From Spirochaetia bacterium (GTDB lineage Bacteria; Spirochaetota; Leptospiria; Leptospirales; Leptonemataceae), in the NCBI GenBank assembly GCA_009885105.1, contig VFLI01000076.1, positions 1 to 34,281 of the forward strand: a stretch of 34,281 nucleotides of DNA, written 5' to 3'. The notes under the pieces are model-generated. The model was not told the DNA's origin. It made no database searches and saw nothing but the letters and a program-made list of their open reading frames with translations. Below, piece by piece: positions 6,768-14,408 of the stretch. Numbering within the stretch: the stretch's first letter is position 1; each line of letters starts with the position of its first letter. The translations under genes and the position numbers were made by a program.

Positions 6768-7343
6768 ATGCAAGATACCACTCTGTTTTACCTGTACAGC
6801 ACGATGGCTCAAGTTCTCGCAGCAGTTATTGCCGTCACCGCTGTTTTTGTTTTTGCGAAAAGTAACGAGTATAGAGGAAAGATGCAACGTGAAATGAGCA
6901 ACGTGCTCAATGTGTATGACCGACTGCTTGATCGCAATCCCAAAAATGAAGACATCAAAGAGCGAAAAACAAGGATAACGAGGGTTGAAAGGCACGGCGT
7001 CCTCATCGAAATGAACGATATTTTCGCGGCAACCGAGGAACACGTCCGATCACATTCGCCGGAAGAAGCAAAGAACGTCGTCGAAGCTTGTTTGAACGGG
7101 CAGAGTAATTTTGGATATAACGCTGACCTCTTCGAAGAATTTGCCTGGTTGGTTTGTGTCGCTCTGGCATTGATGATACTCGATTTGGCCGCCATCCTCT
7201 TGACATCCTGGTTGGTTGCTCATCAGTTCGCTTGTTGGTCTGGTGCGTTAACCGTCTTTGCTGCCCTATGTTTTTTCGCTTGGCTTGGTAATTTCATCTT
7301 GCGAACAACAAAAGAGAGAAGTCGCTATACTGAAAATAATTGA
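6768..7343 (+). CDS. Small three-helix membrane protein, function unknown
   Basis: The 191-aa product begins with a hydrophobic helix (STMAQVLAAVIAVTAVFVFA, about residues 12-31), has a charged cytosolic-type domain of about 90 residues (many Lys, Arg and Glu), and ends with two membrane helices (about 127-150 and 155-176) and a basic tail. The N-terminal pattern STxAQVLAA-x-I is one I have seen in scattered hypothetical membrane proteins, some near defence or mobile genes; that is recollection, not a search. The start at 6768 has only a weak AGG ahead; the ATG at 6804 is an alternative. It stands alone between direct repeats, with a dyad upstream and hairpin-rich DNA downstream, which suggests it was acquired separately from its neighbours. 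Confidence 0.6.
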   Translation: MQDTTLFYLYSTMAQVLAAVIAVTAVFVFAKSNEYRGKMQREMSNVLNVYDRLLDRNPKNEDIKERKTRITRVERHGVLIEMNDIFAATEEHVRSHSPEEAKNVVEACLNGQSNFGYNADLFEEFAWLVCVALALMILDLAAILLTSWLVAHQFACWSGALTVFAALCFFAWLGNFILRTTKERSRYTENN

Positions 7344-7385
7344 TTCACTCTCAACCCGAAGATGCGAGCCAACGTCCAAAGGCTT

Positions 7386-7418
7386 CGGTCCGCCTCCGCC
7401 TTCTGTAATCTGCTCTCC
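7386..7418. repeat. Direct repeat, copy 2, right of the small membrane gene
   Basis: Partner of the repeat at about 6519-6553: CGGTCCGCC, six inserted bases, TTCTGT, two variable bases, CTGCTCTCCG. The pair brackets about 830 bp containing a single gene. Confidence 0.6.
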
Positions 7419-7511
7419 GCAAGTAAATTCGAATACCATATCAACATTCTCGAACATTAACATCACCAGCCTGATAACGTCCACGGACGAGGGAGGGTGA
7501 GAACCCTCGCC

Positions 7512-7680
7512 GGGTTCGCAATCCGACGTGTGCGCGCAGCGCACACATTCAAAATCGCAAACGAGGGAGCTTCAGCGACCCGTTTGCGCTCCTTGCGGAT
7601 CACCAAGCGCTGGAAGCGCGAGGTCATCCCTCCCCAAAATCGAGATTCGATTTTGAACCCGCAGCGCTGCAGCGCTGCAA
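7512..7680. repeat. Cluster of strong hairpins in a gene-free stretch
   Basis: The stretch 7344-7774 holds no gene I can support. It contains four strong dyads in 170 bp: GTGTGCGC-GCA-GCGCACAC (7528-7546), CGCAAACG (7556-7563) with CGTTTGCG (7581-7588), AAAATCGA-GAT-TCGATTTT (7636-7654), and tandem GCAGCGCT copies forming palindromes (7661-7678). An outer pairing of GGGTTC..AATC (7512-7523) with GATT..GAACCC (7649-7660) could enclose the first three. The arrangement suggests a palindromic element or a structured RNA. Confidence 0.6.
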
Positions 7681-7774
7681 TACGACGGACGAGTTTCGAG
7701 GACGGCGTCAGAATCCCGCATCTGTCGATCGAGGGGCTCGAGGCGCATGCGGTCGGGCAGAGTCAGCGGGAATT

Positions 7775-8203
7775 TCATCTTTGATCAGTCCTGACGGCTT
7801 CCAGCCGGTATACGCCGACGATAGCAATGGAAGCGACAACAAATCTGAATAGGATCGCATATACTGTCTTTGTTTCGTACAATCCGCCCATCCATAGATA
7901 TCGGAAAAATAGAGCCGCGCTAAGCAGGGCCAGCAGAAACACGGCAAGGGAAATAATCCTGCTCAATGATAATTTTAAGTATAGACTCACGGCAAGCCCG
8001 GCATATAAAAATCCGATCGCGGTATTCAGAGCAATTACTGGAAGCCAAAAGTTACCGGAAATCGTCCCGGTCATCGTGCCATACAGAGCCGTTCCACCGG
8101 CCTTTATTGTGATGATTCCAAATACCAGCAGGAATCCTGTGAAAATATTTCGCACAACTTTTGTGGAATGTTCACCTTTCATTATTGTACTGATTCGAAT
8201 CAT
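7775..8203 (-). CDS. Four-helix membrane protein paired with a heme lipoprotein
   Basis: The 142-aa product has four hydrophobic segments (about residues 20-40, 50-72, 78-102 and 112-133) and little else. No family is recognised. The start at 8203 is chosen because its ATG overlaps the stop of the upstream lipoprotein gene in an ATGA; the ATG at 8182 (MKGEHS) has no ribosome site. The coupling to a predicted c-type heme lipoprotein suggests a membrane partner for an electron-transfer or sensing role, but this is inference from position. Confidence 0.6.
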   Translation of the reverse strand: MIRISTIMKGEHSTKVVRNIFTGFLLVFGIITIKAGGTALYGTMTGTISGNFWLPVIALNTAIGFLYAGLAVSLYLKLSLSRIISLAVFLLALLSAALFFRYLWMGGLYETKTVYAILFRFVVASIAIVGVYRLEAVRTDQR

Positions 8204-8745
8204 TCGATCTTTCGGACTGCCGAGAACGCCCCGCGCAAATCGCCGACGGCATATCCCGTGGCTTTATCTTCCGGGTACAGTCTTATAATTTCTTTCAATG
8301 CTGCAGAATCCAGACGATCCTCTGTGCCGTGGCAGCGAAGACAGATATCCGTCTGTATCACGATTGGCCGCATAACACGCAGTTCGCCCGCCTCAATTTC
8401 CGCAACGGCTTCAGGCTTTTTTCCAGACTGCAGATTGCTCTGCCATTGCGCAAGCGTCCGGTTTTCGAAGGCATCCGGTTTGTGCTCCGGACGGCGCGGC
8501 CGAGTGGAAGTTCTCCGTATGATCCATCCATGAACGGATATTTCCTTCTCAATTTCAGGAGAAACTGTTTTGCAGATCGAAATAGCAGCAACGATTCCTT
8601 CCTTCTCAACAGCGGCATTCAGTCTGAAAAGAAGCCGGGCCTGAAATTCATCAAATATCTGAAGCGCTTCCTTCGTATGCGCGGGATCAGGACGACTGCA
8701 GGAAGCGACGTACAGCAGAAGAATTAGAATGGATGAATATTTCAT
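8200..8745 (-). CDS. Tll0287-like (DUF3365) lipoprotein with c-type heme motif
   Basis: The 181-aa product has a short lipoprotein signal peptide ending in VASC (Cys about residue 16) and a Tll0287-like domain. Seen in order: ICKTVSPEI, RRTSTRPRRPEHKPDAFE (the family's R-x-S-x-x-x-R-N/R-P pattern), then the heme motif CLRCHG near residue 136, and the closing DKATGYAVGDLRGAFS. In this family the CxxCH binds one covalent heme in a PAS-like fold, and members serve as periplasmic sensors or electron carriers. Here the domain is alone on a lipoprotein, with no kinase or cyclase attached. It is coupled by overlap to the four-helix membrane protein and lies 76 bp downstream of the PBP cluster on the same strand. 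Confidence 0.85.
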   Translation of the reverse strand: MKYSSILILLLYVASCSRPDPAHTKEALQIFDEFQARLLFRLNAAVEKEGIVAAISICKTVSPEIEKEISVHGWIIRRTSTRPRRPEHKPDAFENRTLAQWQSNLQSGKKPEAVAEIEAGELRVMRPIVIQTDICLRCHGTEDRLDSAALKEIIRLYPEDKATGYAVGDLRGAFSAVRKIE

Positions 8746-8821
8746 AGGTCAATTGAAAAATAGCCGCAAAACCTGGCAATCAAGTTCCGGGCATCGCGTG
8801 GCTCGAGTAAGCAGCTCCCGG

Positions 8822-10903
8822 TTACTGTTCCATCAGGTCTTCTCGTTTCGGAAACTCCTCAGTTACTTTTCCATTCAATATTTTCTGTGCATAAGCGGCC
8901 CAGATTTCCGCGGCTTTTCTGCTGCTTCCCGGGAAGGGGATGCCATCGTCCTGGCCGATCCAGACGAGTGATATTTCACCGGGGACGATTGCTATAAACC
9001 AGGCGTCCTGGATGCCTCTGACTCCTGGATACTTTGCGGCTGTCTCTGTATCCATGCCGACCGATGAGCTTATGCCGGAAAGAGGAAAAGGAAGATATCG
9101 CGGATTCAGCGATTTCGCCTGACCGATCCATTCATCATTCAAACGACCACTCATCAGCTCTATCGCACCCGCGCAGGATCCTGAGAAAAACATTTCCTTC
9201 TCTTCCGGGTTCGGCGCATGCCAGATCGACCTGCCCTGCCGGTCAGATACACGCAGAACAATTCGCGGAGGCACCGCACCTCCGGCATTCAACATAGGCG
9301 AATACAGTCGCATCAATTCCATAGGAGTCAATTCCGGGTAGCCCCTGGCCGGGGCCAGATTCGTCAGTGGAAATCGCACGCGCGCCTCCTGAATATTTAA
9401 TTCAAGAGACTCGGCCAGGCGATCCCGAATCCGCTCCGGGCTGATCTGGCCGGCGGCCTCAACCGCTGAATGCAATTCTCGTCGCGGATCTTCATCCAGA
9501 ACGGAAGCAAACAAAAAGCCGCGGAGGGCTTCTCCTGTGGAACGTCTCTGCGTCCAGATTCTGCTGATCATGCTTCCGCCTTCCGTAACTTCATACCCGC
9601 CTGAAATGGCGCGCACATCGCCTGTTGCGGGATCAAGAACTATAAAAGTTCCGTTAATTTTTTGAGGGGCCTCCCGAGGGATCACAGAGCTCCGCTGAAT
9701 CTGACTTTTCATCTCTCTGCGTATCCGCAAAATATCAGCCCTGAGGGACTCAAGGACGACTGTTTGTTTTTTAGAATCGATTGTGGTGAGTATTTTCAAG
9801 CCTCCTTTGCGAATCAAATCCTCAGGGAAGTGCTCGTACAAAAATTGCCGCACGTATTCATTTGCAGAGGGGGCGGCATTCATCTGGAAATCCCGGCTTG
9901 CGCCGTAAGCTCCAATTTCGCCGGCATCTCCAGTTTCCAGATTCACCCGCCAGCGTTCCAGGAATGTTTTTTTCTGAATTACAATCTCCTTTACGTCCAG
10001 CCAGCCTTCTCTTGCCATTGCCTCCGCAACGGCATCCTGTTTTTTTAGCGACAAATGAATGTTTGTAAGCGGACTGTATTTCATCGGCGAAGGAAATAAT
10101 CCGACTATCATCGCCGCCTCCAGCGCAGTCAATGCGGCAGGCGGTTTGCGAAAATAATACCAGGAGGCTTCCTCGGATCCGTAGCGCCCTTCGCCCATGT
10201 ATATCTCATTGAGATACAGACAGAGTATTTCATCCTTTGTGAGTCGGGACTCAATCTGAAAAGCGCCGTAAGTTTCATACAGCTTTCGATAAAGAGTCTG
10301 TGCATGATCCGTGAATAAATTTCTTGCCAGCTGCTGTGTGATCGTGCCGCCGCCTTCCCGAATGCTGAAGGAAGATACATTGCGCCATGCAGCCCGTAAT
10401 ATTCCACGAAGCGAAATTCCGGAATGACCATAGAAATCCCGGTCTTCGGCCGCCACTGCCGCCCTGCGCAGCCAGTTCATTTCAGAGCAGGATTTCATAG
10501 TAATGCGAGAACCGCGTTCCGGAAGGTACACGCCGATCAGAATTTTATCGGAGGAATATATCTCCACGGGAGGCCGGGCTGCGCGGTCACCCCTTCCATA
10601 GAGCGATTCTCTGAAATTATGCAGAGATCGCTCTATCCGATCCCTGTCATTGAAATAATGAAAAAATACAAATGCAGCGTACATTGCCAGAAGGAACAGC
10701 GACACCACAATAATATAAAACAAAAACCTTACGGGTCTGTCCCGGATAATATTCAGGATCCTGCCGGGCAGGTAAACGACAGCCGCGATGCATCTATCAG
10801 TAAGATAAAAAAACCACGGTATCAAACGCATCTGCACGAAATGAGCCATGCGCGTTGGAAGAGAAGCCGATAGCTGCCGGGAAGCCAAATCCTTACTGTT
10901 CAT
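8822..10903 (-). CDS. Class A PBP homologue with intact glycosyltransferase and degenerate transpeptidase
   Basis: From the chosen start (ATG 10901-10903) the product is 693 aa: cytosolic region of about 60 residues, one membrane helix (60-82), a GT51 domain (about 115-290) and a transpeptidase-like domain (about 415-685). GT51 polymerises lipid II into glycan; its catalytic glutamates are present (AAEDRDFYGH near 153, YRKLYE near 210), as is GGGTITQQLARNLF. The transpeptidase is broken at every active-site motif relative to the neighbouring paralogue: SAVK is EALR (near 458-461), the region holding SxN is missing about 40 residues, and KSGT is ISSS (near 611-614). The fold's flanking blocks remain (GVRGIQDAWF, VPGEISLVWIGQDDG). 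A GTG at 10957 would add 18 residues; the chosen start matches the paralogue's layout. It overlaps the upstream HEAT gene by 11 bp. Confidence 0.88.
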   Translation of the reverse strand: MNSKDLASRQLSASLPTRMAHFVQMRLIPWFFYLTDRCIAAVVYLPGRILNIIRDRPVRFLFYIIVVSLFLLAMYAAFVFFHYFNDRDRIERSLHNFRESLYGRGDRAARPPVEIYSSDKILIGVYLPERGSRITMKSCSEMNWLRRAAVAAEDRDFYGHSGISLRGILRAAWRNVSSFSIREGGGTITQQLARNLFTDHAQTLYRKLYETYGAFQIESRLTKDEILCLYLNEIYMGEGRYGSEEASWYYFRKPPAALTALEAAMIVGLFPSPMKYSPLTNIHLSLKKQDAVAEAMAREGWLDVKEIVIQKKTFLERWRVNLETGDAGEIGAYGASRDFQMNAAPSANEYVRQFLYEHFPEDLIRKGGLKILTTIDSKKQTVVLESLRADILRIRREMKSQIQRSSVIPREAPQKINGTFIVLDPATGDVRAISGGYEVTEGGSMISRIWTQRRSTGEALRGFLFASVLDEDPRRELHSAVEAAGQISPERIRDRLAESLELNIQEARVRFPLTNLAPARGYPELTPMELMRLYSPMLNAGGAVPPRIVLRVSDRQGRSIWHAPNPEEKEMFFSGSCAGAIELMSGRLNDEWIGQAKSLNPRYLPFPLSGISSSVGMDTETAAKYPGVRGIQDAWFIAIVPGEISLVWIGQDDGIPFPGSSRKAAEIWAAYAQKILNGKVTEEFPKREDLMEQ

Positions 10904-11969
10904 ATATTCTGACGGTGTCGATATATCCGCCAAAAACAAAACCGCGGACCGAGTCACCGGATTTCACTTCATACCAGAAGTCTTCTTTTTCCACGCCTGT
11001 AATGCTCCGCATAACATACCTTTTTCCGTCTCTTCTTACTACTTCCAGCACGTCGTTTGTACTCAGAGTCTTTCTTATTTGAAAGTTTTCTCCGGGTCCG
11101 GACATGATTGAAACGGGAGACAGAGCCACGGCGTAAACAGAGGCAGCCCCGTTCTTTTTCATAACAGCCGTCAACGCTGCAGAAAGAGGGCGAGATGCGC
11201 TGCGCCTGTGCCTTGCAATTATCGCAATTACCGGATGCCCGGAAAAATTGGATAGAGCCGATACAGCGCCATCGTGAAGATCCGAGTCCCTGTCATTCAG
11301 ATATTTTTCGATAAAGACGAGAGCCTCGGGTTCTTTCAAAAGACTTCCGGCTGTCAGGCATGCCTTTACCAGGTTTTTTTCAATATCCTGGCAGAAGGGA
11401 ACGATTGTATCCCAGTCATCATGACTTCCGGTTCTGCCCAATCCTTCAACGGCATAGACACGAGCCTCGGGATTTTCCCATTGCAGAGCCTCAATAAAAT
11501 ATTGATGATGTGCTCTGCCTCCGCAGCGCGAAAGTCCGCGAAGACCGGCCAGCCGAATCCCCGGCGCCGTCTGGTCAGAAATTCCCTTTTCGAAAATCGG
11601 GATGCTTGCGGGGTGTGCTATAATTGCAAGCGATTTTATTGCGGCAGTGCGCACATAGATATCATCCGTTTCAAAGGCTCTCTGCAGCTCCGCCCGGCCT
11701 GCCCGGCAGTCGCCCATGGCCATTGCCGCTTCAGAGCGAAGTGTGCTGGAAGTTCCCCTTTTCAGCGCATTAAAAAGAATATTGAGAACAGCGGTATCCC
11801 GGATTTGAGCGCGTCCAATTTCACGGATGATTTCTATTCTTTCGCCGTCATCGCGGGCCGCGGTATATCGCTGCAGAATTGACCTGGACGGCGGATTCTG
11901 CTCGGCCATGATCGCGGCAGAGATAAGGATAAGAAACGACACGGTGAAACGGACAAAAAGCCTGAACAC
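10893..11969 (-). CDS. Exported HEAT-repeat protein with C-terminal SH3-like domain
   Basis: The 358-aa product has a signal peptide (FTVSFLILISAAIMA), about six HEAT/PBS-type helical repeats (residues 30-265; for example LRSEAAMAMGDC, VRTAAIKSLAII, ARVYAVEGLGRTG) and a bacterial SH3-like domain (about 280-355) ending in FWYEVKSGDSVRGFVFGGYI. HEAT repeats form protein-binding scaffolds and bacterial SH3 domains often bind peptidoglycan peptides or partner proteins. The ending FVFGGYI closely matches WVFGGYI in the SH3 domain of the beta-propeller protein two genes upstream. The start is a GTG immediately next to AAGGAG, so the exact start is unsure. It sits between two class A PBP genes, which suggests a scaffold for them. 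Confidence 0.8.
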   Translation of the reverse strand: MFRLFVRFTVSFLILISAAIMAEQNPPSRSILQRYTAARDDGERIEIIREIGRAQIRDTAVLNILFNALKRGTSSTLRSEAAMAMGDCRAGRAELQRAFETDDIYVRTAAIKSLAIIAHPASIPIFEKGISDQTAPGIRLAGLRGLSRCGGRAHHQYFIEALQWENPEARVYAVEGLGRTGSHDDWDTIVPFCQDIEKNLVKACLTAGSLLKEPEALVFIEKYLNDRDSDLHDGAVSALSNFSGHPVIAIIARHRRSASRPLSAALTAVMKKNGAASVYAVALSPVSIMSGPGENFQIRKTLSTNDVLEVVRRDGKRYVMRSITGVEKEDFWYEVKSGDSVRGFVFGGYIDTVRIYEQ

Positions 11970-12011
11970 TCCTTCAACTGGCGCCGGGGCATTCAGGAGG
12001 CAATCAAAAAA

Positions 12012-14408
12012 TTAACCCACGGGTTTTTCGGCCGGCAGCTGGATGATTTCTTCAACGGGAGGCCGACTTTTTTCCTCCGGTTCTGGAAATTTTCCCGGCT
12101 CCTTCACACTGCCGTCCGGATTGAACAGGGTTTCCGGGTTTGTCGTGTCGTCGGGATTGTCCGGGTCCTGTCCTGTTTTCGGACCCGGCTTTTGCGGATC
12201 ATCAAAAGAATCGTCGTCCTGTATAAATTCACCCTGTATATGGCCGGTCAGCGCCATCTGAGCGTAGGCAGCCCATATCGAACCTGCCGTGCCGCCGCCG
12301 CTGCCCGGAAAAGGCACACCTCGGTCGTGTCCCACCCATACGATAGAGACCTCGCCCGGAACCAGACCGGCAAACCAGGCATCATGAACTCCTCTCATTC
12401 CGCGGTACTTTTTGACTATGGAATCTTCTGTCTCGACTGTCCCCGATTTTCCGGCCACCGGAAACTGAAGATATGTTCTTGAAACATTCCGTCTGCGGGC
12501 GATCCATTCGGCGGTGCCTTCTTCTTCCACAACCGATTCTAAAAGCCGGATAACAGAAGCACAGGCTTTTCGGGAAAGTATACGATCCCGGTCCGGCGGC
12601 GAGAGATCTTCCCAGATGGTTTCGCCGGCGGCATTCTCCACGCGAGTTATCAACCGCGGATGTATACGAATCCCCCCGTTCACAATGGCCGAGTAAAGCA
12701 TTGCCAGTTCGACCGGAGAAACCTCTCCAGAACCCAGAGCAAGACTGAGATTACGAGGGAACCGTTCCGATGCGTCCGAATAACTCAGATCGAGCGCATC
12801 CAGCATCCTGTCGCGAAAAAGGTTCACACCCAGCTGATGAAGTATTTTCACGGCCACCGTATTGATAGACATGGCGACGGCCTGACGCATGGTTACCTTT
12901 CCGCGGTATCCGCCGTACCAGTTGTGCGGTCTGTATCCGCCGATGGAAATCGGTTCGTCCATCATCTCATCGTCTTCTTTGATTACCTCCTCGTCCAGGG
13001 CAACGGCATACAGAAAACCTTTTACAGCGCTTCCCGGCTGACGTTTCATATCAAAGGGACGACTGATCCGTGTGCCAGAATCGTTCACGCCGAATCCTCC
13101 AACCATGGCCAGTATTTCGCCGGATCTAGCATTTACAGAAATGAGCACTCCGTTCAACCCGTCTCTCATCTGCTCCACCACCTGGGGCGGAAAGGGGGCC
13201 CGTGCCGCCATTTCATTTCGCGTCCTTGCCACAGCGGAACGAACAGCTGAGAGAGCGGCGCTCTGTCTGGCGAAATCGACAGTGGTATACACTTTCAATC
13301 CGCCTTTCTCCATTTCTTCTTCCGGAATCTGTTTTCGCAGAAAATTCACCGCATAGTCATTCACATCCGGCGCGAGATTGGACCTGAAATACCGGCTGGC
13401 CCCGTATTCACCCAGCGTTCCTGATTTTGAGTTTTTATCGGCGATCACAACCTGATAGATCTGCTTGAATCTTGCGATAAGCGCGTCTTTCTCACGCGGC
13501 TTTATTTTGCCGTCCCTGGCCAGCGCATCCAGAACCAGAGACTGCTTCTTCATGGCCATATCAATATTGTTCAAAGGGCTGTATCGCGAGGGCGAAGGAA
13601 ATAGCCCGACAATCATCGCAGCCTCCGCAGCGTCCAGAGAAGCGGGCGATTTGCGAAAATAAAAATAGGAAGCTTCTTCCGCGCCTATGCGTCCCTCTCC
13701 CATATAGATTTTGTTTAGATAGAGACAGAGAATTTCATCCTTCGACATGCGCTCCTCGACTTGAAACGCGGCGTATGTCTCATATATTTTTCTGATCAAT
13801 ACCGGCGTCGATCGTGAAGTGAACAAATTTCTGGCGACTTGCTGCGTGATCGTGCCTCCGCCTTCCCGGATGCTCAGAGAAAGCACGTTGCGCATGAAAG
13901 CCCGAGAAATTCCCTGTATGGATACACCGCCGTGTTTGTAAAAGTCATGATCTTCGGCAGAAACGGCCGCGGCTTTCAACCAGATCAGCCCGGAGCAGGC
14001 ATTGAGAGTGATGCGCGACTGCTTTTCAGTCAGATATTCGCCCAGAAGTTTGCCGTCTCTGTCGTATATGAGCACAGGCGGTTTCTCCGGCATTTCAGAG
14101 CCGCCGGCAAGCCACTGTTTATAGCGGGAAAGAGACGAGTCGATCTCTGATCTGTCCAGGCGATACTTCGCATAGACTCCACCCGACAGAATCAGCGCGG
14201 CCGCCAGAGAAAGAAATGCCGCGCGAAAAAAGTACTTACGCCATACACGAAACGGCACAGACCTGAGCCGGCGCGCCTCTTCAAGCAGAAATGGATGAAC
14301 ATAGCGAAAATACCAATCGGACGCGGTCCGGATAAACTTTAGAAAATATAAAATCGCGCCCCCGGCTATTCGTGAAAGCTGATCCCGGAGCCTCCGGAGA
14401 TTGTCCAT
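12012..14408 (-). CDS. Bifunctional class A penicillin-binding protein (PBP1A type)
   Basis: The 798-aa product has a cytosolic N-terminus, a membrane helix at about 60-80, a GT51 glycosyltransferase (about 105-290, catalytic E152 in AEDHDFYKH and E210 in IRKIYE) and a transpeptidase (about 415-725). The transpeptidase motifs are complete: S460-A-V-K463, S514-I-N516 and K654-S-G-T657. It should both polymerise and crosslink peptidoglycan in the periplasm. The last 70 residues are a Pro/Asp/Glu-rich tail unlikely to be folded. A ribosome site AAGGA lies about 10 bases before the ATG, which overlaps the end of the upstream propeller gene by 43 bp, indicating coupling. It is the active paralogue of the degenerate PBP at 8822-10903. 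A gene symbol such as mrcA or ponA is not assigned because the orthology is unclear. Confidence 0.93.
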   Translation of the reverse strand: MDNLRRLRDQLSRIAGGAILYFLKFIRTASDWYFRYVHPFLLEEARRLRSVPFRVWRKYFFRAAFLSLAAALILSGGVYAKYRLDRSEIDSSLSRYKQWLAGGSEMPEKPPVLIYDRDGKLLGEYLTEKQSRITLNACSGLIWLKAAAVSAEDHDFYKHGGVSIQGISRAFMRNVLSLSIREGGGTITQQVARNLFTSRSTPVLIRKIYETYAAFQVEERMSKDEILCLYLNKIYMGEGRIGAEEASYFYFRKSPASLDAAEAAMIVGLFPSPSRYSPLNNIDMAMKKQSLVLDALARDGKIKPREKDALIARFKQIYQVVIADKNSKSGTLGEYGASRYFRSNLAPDVNDYAVNFLRKQIPEEEMEKGGLKVYTTVDFARQSAALSAVRSAVARTRNEMAARAPFPPQVVEQMRDGLNGVLISVNARSGEILAMVGGFGVNDSGTRISRPFDMKRQPGSAVKGFLYAVALDEEVIKEDDEMMDEPISIGGYRPHNWYGGYRGKVTMRQAVAMSINTVAVKILHQLGVNLFRDRMLDALDLSYSDASERFPRNLSLALGSGEVSPVELAMLYSAIVNGGIRIHPRLITRVENAAGETIWEDLSPPDRDRILSRKACASVIRLLESVVEEEGTAEWIARRRNVSRTYLQFPVAGKSGTVETEDSIVKKYRGMRGVHDAWFAGLVPGEVSIVWVGHDRGVPFPGSGGGTAGSIWAAYAQMALTGHIQGEFIQDDDSFDDPQKPGPKTGQDPDNPDDTTNPETLFNPDGSVKEPGKFPEPEEKSRPPVEEIIQLPAEKPVG

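Noticed and set aside
6519..7418. Integron gene cassette with attC sites around the small membrane gene
   Set aside because: No GTTRRRY/RYYYAAC core pair could be found in the flanking repeats, and no integrase is present.
7505..7530. Possible tRNA T-arm (GGGTTCGCAATCC)
   Set aside because: The stem has a mismatch, the loop lacks the conserved A58, and no anticodon or acceptor stem can be folded around it.
7827..8288. 153-codon open frame on the plus strand
   Set aside because: Antisense to the four-helix membrane gene and the end of the heme lipoprotein gene.
11274..11882. 202-codon open frame on the plus strand
   Set aside because: Antisense to the HEAT-repeat gene, which has clear repeats and a signal peptide.
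12660..13250. 196-codon open frame on the plus strand
   Set aside because: Antisense to the active PBP transpeptidase domain.
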